Below, piece after piece: positions 1-9,797 of a DNA stretch of 64,000 nucleotides; positions within the stretch are counted from its first letter, which is position 1; each line of letters begins with the position of its first letter. This DNA comes from Amylostereum areolatum (taxonomy: Eukaryota; Basidiomycota; Agaricomycetes; Russulales; Stereaceae). The notes beneath the pieces were generated by a model. It was not told the origin of the DNA. It saw only the letters and a list, made by a program, of their open reading frames with translations, and searched no databases. Both the position numbers and the translations under genes were made by a program. The stretch is taken from the NCBI GenBank assembly GCA_012932865.1, contig SAXG01000010.1, positions 310,001 to 374,000 on the forward strand, read 5' to 3'.

Positions 1-443
1 ACCCTACCACGCTCTTTAATCTTGCGATCCCCTACCTAATGTTGTCGGCCTCTTGCTCTCGCGTTGTGTTTTCATGCTTACCTTGCGATTTGTACTTGCG
101 GAGGGGGGATGTTTGCCGTGTTGTTGTTGCCACGTCGCGGCCGTTTTCGTGCGGCCTCGGATACCTTTTTCTTTAGCTTATACCCCACTCGAACTCGTTA
201 ATTTTGGAGGGAGATGCGAAATCTCCTGTACCAGCCCCCGTACACTATGCGCCCCAAGTATGTACTTCTACGGACGGGGGGTAGATGTCATACGGTAATA
301 TCAGCCCTTGCCATCATTGTATCGACTTGGACGACCGCGCGCGGAGATGAGGAGATGTCAAGATGTCGCGTCGACGTCTGATCGAGCGCGTTGTTCATGC
401 GATGGCCAGCGTGAACACGTTTCAGTACTGAGCGACCACGACC
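1..443. other. Upstream region, no supported gene
   Basis: No convincing exon is seen. Short open frames here have no domain and no splice-linked continuation. The segment probably holds the promoter and 5' leader of the AlkB-like gene that starts at 444. Confidence 0.5.
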
Positions 444-1608
444 ATGACCGCTCTCGACATGAACACGAACCCGACTCCCTCGCGCGCTCCGGGCGCGCTC
501 ACGATTCGCACGGACGTGGACGTGGATCGGGAGGAAGAGGAGGAGGAGGAGGATTGGAGTCCGGATTCGCTGTTCGACGAGCCCATGGAGGCGGAGACGG
601 AGAGGACGTCGCCGCGCACATCCCCCTCGATTCATACCATCCTGGCCCCTCTCCCTGCCCCGACGCAAGCCCCTCTCCCTGCCCCGACGCAAGCCCCCCC
701 CCCTGCCCCGACGCAAGCCCCTCCCCCTGCCCCTCCCCCTCGCGCCATCCCGCCGATCCCCAGCGCGCCGGGCGCGCACGAACGGGTCGCGCGCCGGACG
801 TGTCCGCCGATCCCGGGGCTGTACTTCGATCCCGGGGCGCGGCTCGCGCGGGCGCGGGCGGAGCGGGTGCGGGCGGGGTGCATGCGGGCGTTTTTGGTGG
901 GGAGGCGGATCGGGCGGATCGGGCGAATCAGGTGAATCAGGTGATGCTTTTTGGGAGGGCGGGGGAGGGGGAGGGCGAGGGCGAGGGGGGAGGGGGAGGG
1001 GGAAGATGAAGAGGGGGAAGGAGGGGAGGGGAAGGGAGGGAATGGAGGGAAAGGGAAGGGGCAGGGGCAGGGGCTGCCGGCGGCGCTGGAGGCGCTCGGG
1101 AGGGAGTTGGCGGGGATGCTGAGGGGGGCGGTGGGGGCGGAGGCGTTCCGGGCCGTGTTCGGGGAGGGGGCGGGGGAGCGGAGGGCGCGGCAGGCGATCG
1201 TGAACCTGTACGCGGTCGGGGAGGGGATCGGGGACCACGTGGATCTCGTGGGACGGTACGGGGAGGGGATCGTGGGGGTGGGCACGGGGAGCGGGTGCGT
1301 GATGCGGTTTTTGAAGGTGCGGGCGGGCGGGGCGGGCGAGGGCGAGGTGGGCGAGGGGGAGGGGGGAGGGGGAGAGGGAGAGGTGGGACGTGTATGTGCC
1401 CGAGGGCGGGATCGTGGCGCTGACGGGCGAGGCGCGGTATCGGTGGACGCACGGGATCGAGGGCCGGGCGGGGGACTGGGTCGAGGCGGAGGAGGGGGGG
1501 GACGGGGAGGGGGAGGGGGGAGCGCGGCCGGTGTGGGTGCCGCGGAAGGCGCGGGTGAGCGTCACGTTTCGGTGGATGCTGCCCGGGGCGGACGTCGTCG
1601 GGGCGTGA
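444..1608 (+). CDS. AlkB-like 2-oxoglutarate/Fe(II) dioxygenase
   Basis: Predicted oxidative demethylase of nucleic acid (AlkB superfamily), using Fe(II) and 2-oxoglutarate. Three exons are inferred. The first (444 to about 931) has an acidic, Pro-rich N-terminus ending near PPIPGLYFDPGARLA. The second (about 1061-1316) contains RQAIVNLYAVGEGIGDHVDL and IVGVGTGSGCVMRFLK. The third (about 1383-1608) contains VYVPEGGIVALTGEARYRW, THGIEGR and RVSVTFRWMLPGADVVG. The HVD supplies the first His and Asp of the iron-binding triad, the His in WTHGI the distal His, and the Arg of FRW probably binds 2-oxoglutarate. These blocks match the fungal AlkB-like pattern well. Both introns are purine-rich GGGGAGG low-complexity DNA, so exact splice sites are uncertain. 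Substrate (DNA, mRNA or tRNA) cannot be told from the sequence. Confidence 0.82.
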
Positions 1609-2012
1609 GCGAGCGGGGGACATTATTTAAGTCATTCGGGGGGTCGGGGGTCTCACGCGGGCGGGGCGGGCGGGGAGATTTCGTTCGATTTTCGATTGCG
1701 ATTTCGATTCTATGAGATGTACAGACCGGGGGCGTTCGGGATACATACAACACGACACAGACACGGACACGGACACAGACACAGGCGCGCTTCGTCCACC
1801 TTCTCTCTCGTCGCGATCGCGCAGGGGTACAACCTGCCCCTCCTGCCCTGCCCTGCCCTTCTACTAGTATCCGCTCTCCTTCGCTTCCGCTTCCGCTTCC
1901 CGTCGAGGATGGCGTGGGGCGACGTGTGGACGGTAGGCGATGGTGGGCGATGGGACGGGACGGGACGGGAAGAGGACGAGGGGAGAAGAGGCGGGCAGGC
2001 GGGGATCGGGCA

Positions 2013-2585
2013 TCAGCAGCGGACGCCGCCGCGGAGGGCGAGGACGAGGTGGAGGACGGCGCCGGCGGTGATGTTGAACTCCTTCGCCATCTTCTCGTCC
2101 GGCCTGGGCGCGCTCGCGGGGTCAGGGAACGAAACGAAAAGGGAGAACGGCGCACGCGCGGGGAGCGGGGAGCGGGGAGGGGGGGAGGGGAACGCACATC
2201 TGGCGGCCGGAGAAGATGAGGCGCTGTTGGGGCGGGGGCACGCCGGATTGCTCCTCGACTTTCTCTTTGATGCGCGTGATCTGGGGCGGGGGCGGGGTGA
2301 GGGCGATGGGGGTGAGATGCGGGGGGGTGAGATGCCGGGGACGAGGGGAGAGGGGAGTGGCGCGGGGGTGGCGTACCTTGTCATCGGGGTCGATGTCGAG
2401 CTCGATCTGCGTGTGCGAGGGCGAGGAGCATGTGAGTGTGGGGAGTTTCAGGAGGACGCGGACGTGGACGCCACGCCACTTCGCACCTCTTTGCCTGTCA
2501 GCGTCTGTCGGGGGAGAGGAGATGAGAAAGAGGGGGAAAGAAGCGCGTTAGAGGGGGGGGGGCTGACCTTGACTTTGATCATCAT
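2013..2585 (-). CDS. RUB1: RUB1/NEDD8 ubiquitin-like modifier
   Basis: Ubiquitin-like protein that is conjugated to cullins to activate cullin-RING ubiquitin ligases. Five exons (2568-2585, 2487-2504, 2377-2406, 2198-2280, 2013-2103) join in frame to 79 codons plus stop. The start is MMIKVK, followed by TLTGKE, IELDIDPDDK, ITRIKEKVEE and PPPQQRLIFSGRQM. The last exon has DEKMAKEFNITAGAVLHLVL and ends LALRGGVRC. Length and the ALRGG end are diagnostic: ubiquitin has LRLRGG, with Arg72 in place of the Ala that marks NEDD8. The three residues VRC after GlyGly must be removed by a processing protease before conjugation. The first two exons are only 18 nt each, an exon structure that automatic gene finders easily miss. 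Confidence 0.93.
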
Positions 2586-2612
2586 CGTGGGCGGAGAGAG
2601 GGCGGGAGATGG

Positions 2613-2662
2613 GAGGAGGAGGAGGTGGTGGTGGTGGTGGTGGTGGTGGTGGGTGGGTGGGG
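2613..2662. repeat. GGA/GGT trinucleotide microsatellite
   Basis: A run of GGA then GGT triplets grading into GGGT units, just upstream of the RUB1 start codon. It is seen directly and would show length variation between strains. Confidence 0.9.
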
Positions 2663-3311
2663 GGCAAAGACTTGAAGAGCGCGTTTATGGCCCAGATTCG
2701 GGCGCACGCGACCGCCGCCGGGTGGCTCCGGCCGGCCGGCCCCTCGTTTCGTCCCCAAAGCGGGACGGATGCGTCTTTGTTTCCGGGTCCGGGATTCAGG
2801 AGACCGGCGAACCACCCTAGTACTGACCCGCTGGATCGACTGACCGCAATCCCGTCCCATCGCTCACGTCTTGCAGCTCTCAGCGGCCTCGGCTCACAGG
2901 TCCTCGTCGACGCCGCCCGATGTCCGCCTCTGTGCGCTCCCCCGATCCCGACTCCAGTGGCGCGCGCGACTCGTGAGTCAAGTGCGGGGGGCCGGGAGGA
3001 GGGTGGTGCATGGTCGAGAGTCGATTCAGAGGCGCGTGCATACTTACTACGCGTGTGCTTCAGTTGTGCTTCGCTCAGGATATTAGAATGTTATCATTGT
3101 ACCGTCGCGGTCGCGAACCCCCCTCGTCAGTTCTTCATGTCGTATTCAAACGCATCTGCCAGTGTCAGGGAGGGACGTACACGTGAATGGACAGACAGCG
3201 TCGCTCGGGTGCGCGCCTCTCCGGTCCTCCGAATCCCGTCCCCACCCCCGCCTTTTATTCCCCTCCCTCTCCCTCTCCCTCTCCTCCCCTCTCCGTCCCC
3301 ACCCATCCACA
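2663..3311. other. Intergenic spacer between divergent RUB1 and thioesterase genes
   Basis: No supported gene. Open frames across this stretch lack domains and codon character. Being between a minus-strand and a plus-strand gene, it probably holds both promoters. A pyrimidine-rich CCCTCT stretch lies just upstream of the ATG at 3312. Confidence 0.5.
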
Positions 3312-4475
3312 ATGCCCACCCCCTCCCTCCCCCCCTCCGCTTCCTCCCTCCCCGGCAACGCCCCCACCGAAGCCAAACAAACCGTGCTCGACCTCATGCA
3401 GCTCTTCTTCGGCCACGGCGCGTCCTACAACCGCCGGCTTCGCCCTGCCCGTCGCGCGCCGGCTCGCGGTGGCCGAGGTCGGGCGGCGCGCGAAGGCGGA
3501 CGCCGCCGCGGCCGCGCGGGAGGAGTGGGTGGGTCGTCATGGAGCTCGACGTGGACGAGGGTGGGTGCGCGTTCGGGCGGGGACGCGTGGGCTGTTTTGC
3601 CGAGAGAGGGGACGCGTTTGCTGACCGTTCTCCCTTCGCGCGGGGCGCCTTTTCTGCTCTTCAGATATGTTGAACGGGGGCGGGAGCATGCACGGCGGGT
3701 GCACGGCGTTCTTGATCGACATGTGCGTCCGTCCGCCCTTCCCTGACACACACAGACTCCCCGCGACGTTTCTGACATCCGTCCGCGCAGATGCACGTCC
3801 ATCGTGCTCGGCGCCGCGGGCAGGGGCGGCACCGTCTCGCAGGCGATCAACACGGTCTATCACGCGCCCGCACCGGCGTACGTCCCCTTCCTTTCTATTT
3901 CCTTTCCTTCCTCCCCTCTCCTCCCCCCCCTCCTCCTCCTCCTCCTCTCTCCCTCACCTCCCCCCTCCCCTCTCCACCCCCCTCTCCACCCCCTCTCCGC
4001 CCAACCACCCACCCACCCCCCCCCCCCTCGTCCCCCGAAACCCGCGAGTCGTACACCGGCGATTGACCGACGCGACGCGACGCCGCGCATCTTTTGCTTT
4101 CCAGGGGATGCCACCTGCGAATCGTGAACACGACGATGACCGTCGGCGCGCGGATCTCGTCCGCGCGGTGCGAGGTCAGTCCGAGTCCCTCCCTCCGCCT
4201 CCGCCTCCGCCTCCGTCTTCCGCCCCTTGAGTTTGATTCTGACCGCGTCGTCCTCCGTGGCCCTTTCTCTTTCTCCTGCTCCCCCTCCTGCTCCCCCTCC
4301 CCCTGCCCCCCCCCCCCCCCCCTGCCCCTCCTCCTGCCCCTCCTCCTCTTTTTCTTTCTTTGTGGAATCCTGTTTCGGTGTGTGGGTGCAGATATGGGAC
4401 GATACGCACCACCGCCTGGTCGCGACCGGGATCCACATGAAGATGGTGCCGTCGTCGCCGAAGGCGAAGCTGTGA
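3312..4475 (+). CDS. Hotdog-fold (PaaI/ACOT13-type) thioesterase, frame disturbed
   Basis: Probable acyl-CoA thioesterase of the 4HBT/PaaI-ACOT13 group, which hydrolyses acyl-CoA to free acid and CoA. Exon 1 starts MPTPSLPPSASSLPGN and reaches FFGHGAS. Downstream are VVMELDVDE, then after an intron MLNGGGSMHGGCTAFLID (the HGG loop of the hotdog active site), AAGRGGTVSQAINTVYHAPA, RIVNTTMTVGARISSARCE and a last exon IWDDTHHRLVATGIHMKMV ending at 4475. Between HGAS and VVMELD the likely coding text moves from frame 3 to frame 1 (VARRLAVAEVGRRAKAD) and then to frame 2. Each shift could be explained by one extra C or G, near 3430 and 3533. The later introns splice in phase, so the gene is either lightly damaged or misread in the assembly. 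Confidence 0.75.
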
Positions 4476-4614
4476 GCTCTAAGCTAATAACGGTATGTAC
4501 TACATACATACATGATCTATCTCGTCAGTGCTGAGATTTGCTATCGCAGACGGGGTACGAGTCTGCCGCGCCAGGGGACCGTCGACGCACGGATGCACGC
4601 ATAGTCGCGTACTT

Positions 4615-4615
<1 letters not shown>

Positions 4616-4654
<39 letters not shown>
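4616..4654. repeat. Poly-C homopolymer tract
   Basis: Thirty-nine consecutive C residues. The exact length is likely unreliable, since such runs are hard to sequence and unstable in replication. The complementary G run could form a quadruplex. Confidence 0.95.
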
Positions 4655-4655
<1 letters not shown>

Positions 4656-5392
4656 ATCGAGAGGACGCGAGTCGGGTCGTGGCCTGCTTTCGATGCTTTT
4701 CATCCTATCCACACCTTTCCCCCACACCTTTCCCCCTACAGTTGTTATCCATCATCATAAGGAACCCCTATCGCACTCGTCCCGCCCGCGCCCGCGCCTT
4801 TCGTTTTACTACCACCGCCCAGCCCTGACTCCTTATTGTCGCCCCGGCCGCGCGACGTCGTCCGTTCCGTACTCAAGTACTTGCGTATGTGCGGACGTCG
4901 CGTTTGCGCTCTTGTGCATGTGGGTGCTCTGTGTGTGTGTGTGGCCTCGGCGAAGGTGGCGTGTGCTTCATCGAGCGATCCCAGGATCGAGATCAGGCAT
5001 CGTAAAGTACGGCGTTCGAACGTCGAAGTCGGAACTTTGCGGCAGCCTCGGGTCAAGCGTTTACATGCAAACGTCTTATACTCAGAACGACTGTCTTCTG
5101 AGTAAGGTCAGCCACGGAGACTATGCAAACGTGTCTCTTTTCCTCGTCCACCTCTTTTTCCTTCGTACAAGTATCCCCCGCGACGCGTGAACGCTCGCGT
5201 GGCCATTTGTCTCTTGCCGGCGGGTCGCCGCCGCCGTCGACGTCATGGACCGCCATGGGGAATGGTTTGGACCTTGTTTACATAACCGCTATCGACCTAT
5301 CGACGAGCGCGGGCACCTACTCTAGCCTCTAGGCCTGCCCCGTCCCCGATAATGCACGGCCCCTTGTCCAATCTTCAGCGCTTCAGCGCCTT

Positions 5393-5474
5393 CTTGCAAC
5401 ACTGCGTGTTGGAGGTCGGTATCGGCCGGAGGATATTTGCGAGATATCTGGGAAATATGCTGGATTTCGCGCGC
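5393..5474 (+). repeat. Left copy of a diverged inverted repeat
   Basis: This stretch aligns with the reverse complement of 21654-21721. Shared blocks are CTTGC, ACTGCGTGT, CCGGAGGATAT, GCGAGATATC and ATTTCGCGCGC, with small gaps. It lies outside the transposase/partner gene pair and reads inward, which is the geometry of terminal or subterminal repeats. It could equally be an independent small element. Confidence 0.6.
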
Positions 5475-6891
5475 GATCTTGGGTTCCGGTGATCGCGCAG
5501 ACGAAATGGGTGAGATAGTGAGCTCCGGGAAACAGACGGTGTTAAAATCTTCGCGATATCTACCTTCATTTTTGCTGCACTGCCGGACCGTGAGAGAATT
5601 GACTTGGAGTCGCGTCAGACGCTCGCCCGCTGAGTAATCGAAACTCGTACCTATGTCTAAAACATGTTGGGGACGAGCCACAACAAGGTTGAGAACTAAA
5701 AGGCGTGTCTATGATGTATAGTAGAGAGTATATAACCAAGTCCCAGCCAAGATCTAAGGGGTCTTTTGAGCGAAGAAGCCAGGAAAGACACTCCGAGGGT
5801 TAGGTGTGTGCAAACCCGGCCACGTGACCCAGGGACTCAATGCGCGGAGTCAACTTGAGTACGGACTCTGCGCGCATATAGCTCAGCTACTGCTCTGACA
5901 CCGTCTGGTTCCCCGTTATATGGATACGAAATAGAATGGACAACATAAAGGTATGTATGTTGCAATTTTTCGTCTTATTTGTTGTGTTTTTCAAGACGTA
6001 AGTGAATGTATGCTCAATGTACTCATGCTTTGGCACTTCCAAATAGACCAGCGAGGACGACACTCTTGTTCCACAGGCTCAGCGTACACGGGATACAGAT
6101 CCTAGGACTTGTCCTTGTGAAGAATGCGTTCCATCTGGTGGATTTCAGCTGCCTCGGACAATAAGAAGACATATGAAGAAACAAAGAGCTCGGCGCGTTA
6201 TCTCGGGTCTGACACTGGCAGGCCGAGACACACACTCTCCAGATCCGGACGATAGCTGGGAAGCCGAACTCTCTGCCTTGTCTAGGGAATCGTCAAGAGA
6301 TATAGTCTACGCGTTCAAGTTGGATGACGACGGCGCAGCGATCCTATCGCATCTGTCAGTATCACCTACCCCACTTGGAACGTTCTCACCAGATACCCCG
6401 GAGAATGTGCCTGCCTACGCGCTCGACACTCGTGGTCTTCGTGATGTGAAGACTCCCCTCCTGGAAGACGACTCATCTTATCTCTCAGACGACCCTGGAC
6501 TCGTGCAACAGCACAATAGGCCAACTCCATCTCCGACGCCGTCACTGTACTTTCCGGCCTCGGACTCGGAAGACGAGCGCAAATACGAGGAACTTGGTGT
6601 ACGCTACTACCGAGGTCAGTGGAATTCTCCGTTTGCTTGTAACGCGTTACTGATTGACGCACAGACTCTGACGACGAAGAACCGTTCAAGTTCCATCTAG
6701 ATGACGAGAACAACTCTGACCAGTTCTCAGATGCTCGGACTAATGCCTTGGATTCTGGTGACATGGCAAGCTTGGATCCAGAAGACGAGGACAACATCAC
6801 GATTGAGCTCGAAAACGACCCTCTCTTCCGCATGAACGACCTGGACGCCTACTGCATTTGCAAAGATGAAGATCCAGATGTACCAGACGAC

Positions 6892-7349
6892 TGTCATGAA
6901 CGGTCTATAATTTTCTTTTTACTTTACATCGGTTACACGCTTTAGGACTTATCGACTTATCACCGGTCCGGCTCCACCTTGGCCCGGACCCGGCTCATCT
7001 ATATCCCGCCCGGACCCACGTGACTCATCTCGGTCCGGGTCTGACTCCTTTCTCTTGACTCATGCTGTACGATACTGACTCATGCTGTGCCCTTTTACAT
7101 GCGACTGCTTACTTATACTTGGTCTGCTTACTGATCGCCGTGTATTGGTTGCTTACCTAAGTCTCTCTCCTCTTGTGTATATAAGGCTCGCTCTCGCTGT
7201 ACATATCCCTTATCTCGAGCTAGTCAATTCTACCGACTTTGCTTGCTTTCCCTCGTCTGTCGCCGTGTCTGATCGGCTCCCCTCTATCGTCCTCATCTTC
7301 TAGTCAGCTGTGTCGTAACTTGGTGCTGTCGCACTAGTCGTTGCTGACA
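6892..7349 (+). repeat. Gypsy-1 left LTR
   Basis: 458 bp, TG...CA ends. TATATAA lies at 7178-7184. The inferred transcript start falls about 30 bases downstream, near ATCTCGAGCT at 7212-7221. A 14-base motif GACTCATGCTGTRC occurs twice around 7050-7090. Confidence 0.95.
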
Positions 7350-7361
7350 TAAGCTCGAGAT
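7350..7361 (+). promoter_or_regulatory. Gypsy-1 primer-binding site, self-priming type
   Basis: Two bases after the LTR, AGCTCGAGAT (7352-7361) is the exact reverse complement of ATCTCGAGCT (7212-7221) at the predicted 5' end of the element's own RNA. Tf1 of fission yeast is known to prime reverse transcription from the 5' end of its own mRNA in this way. Gypsy-2 shows the same arrangement with a compensating base change. Confidence 0.75.
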
Positions 7362-7820
7362 CTGTTTACTCTTGCACCACCCTACGACCGTCCCTACGTA
7401 CTGTAGCGTAGTAGTAGTAGTACCCGTCTGGTACTGACCTTGTTCTTCCCCCGTGCCGCCCTAGACCGTTGCCCCCAGAGTACGCGACTTGTTACCCTGA
7501 CATTGTGGTCGTGCGCACGTATACTGGTGCCGGCTTGACGTTTCCTCGAAACGTTACACCTACTCGAGACTCTCCAATACCAGGAGTTGAAAGCTCAGAG
7601 GTGACAGTAGAAGGTGCACCTTTGGTGTAGGAAACGAGTAAAAGCGGCGAAAGGAAAGCGGTTTAGGAAGTCTTTGGGCTCGTGTCCCCTAGACGAAGAG
7701 ACAGCCAACAGGTCGAGAAGACTGAGGCAGACCGTCTTGCGATCTCATAACAGAACCACCTTCCCTCGACAAAATCTTCCCTTGCCGCACAGAGTAACCA
7801 TTTCGACTGGGGGCTCGTGC
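7362..7820 (+). other. Gypsy-1 5' leader with block conserved in Gypsy-2
   Basis: About 460 nt of untranslated leader. Positions 7601-7746 are strongly similar to Gypsy-2 41994-42139, including GAAGAGACAGCCAACAGG and CTGAGGCAGACCGTCTTGCG. Likely an RNA packaging, dimerisation or translation-control element, because coding constraint is not evident here. Confidence 0.6.
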
Positions 7821-8222
7821 ATGGAAGATTGGCGCTCACAAGTACAAGAATTCATCCCCATCAGCCACGACGCTATCATCTCCCTCATCAACGAATCTAA
7901 AGACCCTTGGGCCTGGCACAATTGGAAGGTCGCCCTCGGCGTAGAAGAACTTGAAGACTCCATCATAGACATCCACTTCTATCGCCTCAAAATAAGCGAA
8001 CAAGGAAACGGAAACCTCTACGTCTACTCCTGCCCATACGTCACCTACCGCTACAAACTCGAGCAACCCCCAAAATCCTTCTACGCGCCCAACGAGAAAA
8101 TACCAGTGGACACTCGACACACCCACCGCCTCCTTACACCAGGCAACACCCCCAGCCCCACACCAGAGCCAGAGGTCATCGACCTCACCCAGCCAGAGGT
8201 CATTGACCTCACCCACTTATAA
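7821..8222 (+). CDS. Gypsy-1 ORF1, pre-gag reading frame
   Basis: 133 codons from ATG 7821 (MEDWRSQVQEF) to TAA 8220-8222, ending EVIDLTHL. No known domain is recognised. It is homologous to ORF1 of Gypsy-2: both have a HNW motif, a hydrophobic beta-rich middle and a Pro-rich tail. The TAA is followed in the same frame by more open sequence, also conserved between the elements, so it may be an N-terminal gag extension controlled by readthrough, or a separate small protein. Confidence 0.55.
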   Translation: MEDWRSQVQEFIPISHDAIISLINESKDPWAWHNWKVALGVEELEDSIIDIHFYRLKISEQGNGNLYVYSCPYVTYRYKLEQPPKSFYAPNEKIPVDTRHTHRLLTPGNTPSPTPEPEVIDLTQPEVIDLTHL

Positions 8223-9786
8223 ACAATTCCCTCGTTCGGACTCAACGGCTCCGACTCCAGTTCTGACTCCGACACCGACGTTGAGGACGAAAACTGCTAC
8301 ATATATCCCCTCCCTCTAGGCTTCACTGAACGAGGAAACGACTTCTTTGTCCAACTCGGAGACACCACTGTCGAAGTCGCCTTCGTAGCAACCCAAACAA
8401 GTGGCATCAGTTGGTACTTCGCCAACGAAAGCCAAGACGACCTCACTGAAGCCGACTTCAACCTCATCACCACCTCCGCCCTACCGCCTGTCACCGACGA
8501 AGACTTCTCCAACCTCGACGAACCAATCATGGCTGCCCAGTGGATCCGCACCGACCCCCAACCCCCTCTCCCCGCCGAACTTGCCAACTGCACCGAAATC
8601 GGTGGAACATGGAACATCGTCATCGGCCAAACTGGCTCTCCCATCCAACACATGAATAACGTCACCGACGATGCCTGGCTCATGGAAGTAAATGGCCAAT
8701 GGGTCGCCATCCCTGCCGTGCTTGTTGCTGCCCTCAACCTGCCACCCCCCCACCGTCAACGTCACGGCCCCCCCTATCACCGTCAACCCCCCCGCGGTCA
8801 CTGTTAGTGCCCCAGCCGCCGCCGCCGCCAGACCCTCCCGAAAGAAAGTCCACGCGAAAACTCCTGAAGGCTTCTCTGGGAAACGAGAGGACTTCAATGA
8901 CTGGATGCGGTCGTGCGAGGAATACATGCGAGCTGCTGAGGATGACCTCGTGACGGACAAGGACAAAGTCCTCTTCATTCTCACCTACATGACGGGGGAG
9001 GCAGCACGCACCTGGAAGGCCGAGTATGAGGATGCACACTTGGCCAATGGAGCCATGGTCGCCTGGGTGGACTTCCACAAAGCACTCAAAGGGGCCTTCA
9101 CCGACGTCAATGAGCAGCACCGTGCCGCAGTCGAACTGGACGGGTTCAAACAGACGAAGGGTACCACTGCCCATGAATACTTCGCCAAGTTCGAGCAACT
9201 CGCAAGAAAGGCAGGATACTCCACGGCGCAGGACCCTATCCACCTCATGCAGCTGCTCAAACACAACGTCTACTATCGGACCATCGACTCCATCTACGAC
9301 AGCGGTCACGTTCCTCAGAAATATGAGGACCTCAAAGAGCGCATCATCCTGATCGACGGTCTGCGACAGGAGCGGGAGGACCTTAAGACCCAGCGCAGTG
9401 GACCCGTGCAGAACCAAAAACCCAAAGGACAAGGATCGTCCAATGGGCAACAAGGGGGGCAGGTCCCATGGCGCCGCGATGGAACTGGCACGGTGCACGG
9501 TGGCAAAGGTCAGCCGATGGACGTCAACCGTGTCGACATCAAGGGGCGATGCTTCCGCTGCGGACAGAATGGCCACCAGGTGCGGGACCGCAGGGTGGAC
9601 GTGAAGAACATCCGAGACATGTGGGGGAGGGACCGGTACACGGAACCACCAAAGCGGGAGACTCGAGCACAGAGGTTCGAGACGCCCACCGCCTGGGCTA
9701 GGAGCCTGTCGGCCGAAGATCGGAAAAGCGTGATGGATGCGCTTCAAGCTCAGCCGAAGGTGGAGGAGAAGAAGGAGGGTTTTTGA
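8223..9786 (+). CDS. Gypsy-1 gag (frameshifted, damaged zinc knuckle)
   Basis: Capsid/nucleocapsid region. The frame continues without ATG from the ORF1 stop to the first in-frame ATG at 8529 (MAAQWIRTDPQPP). It shifts at a run of seven C (8745-8751), where one extra C would explain the break. It resumes as TVNVTAPPITVNPPAVTV and the capsid-like KTPEGFSGKREDFNDWMRS, ARTWKAEYED and AHEYFAKFEQLARKAGYS. The nucleocapsid motif is CFRCGQNGHQVRDR: the last Cys of the CCHC knuckle is Arg, whereas Gypsy-2 has it intact. The frame ends at TGA 9784-9786, 11 nt before the pol ATG. Confidence 0.85.
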
Positions 9787-9797
9787 GGGGGCTGACG

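Larger units (their letters stand above)
4476..5935. other. Intergenic region, low complexity plus diverged repeat
   Basis: No supported gene between the thioesterase stop and the transposase start. The longest open frame (about 4528-5190) runs through the poly-C tract as polyproline and shows no domain. Positions 5393-5474 match, in inverted orientation, a segment near 21.7 kb (listed separately). Confidence 0.5.

Noticed and set aside
288..1565. Long minus-strand open frame (425 codons)
   Set aside because: Antisense to the AlkB-like gene; its Pro/Arg/Ser-rich translation is a by-product of GGGGAGG repeats, with no domain.
4528..5190. 220-codon plus-strand frame
   Set aside because: Passes through the 39-base C run as polyproline; no domain or splice structure. 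Its length depends on an unreliable homopolymer.
7082..7303. 73-codon ORF present in both Gypsy-1 LTRs (also 14141-14362)
   Set aside because: Covers the promoter/TATA part of the LTR; conservation reflects LTR identity, not coding.
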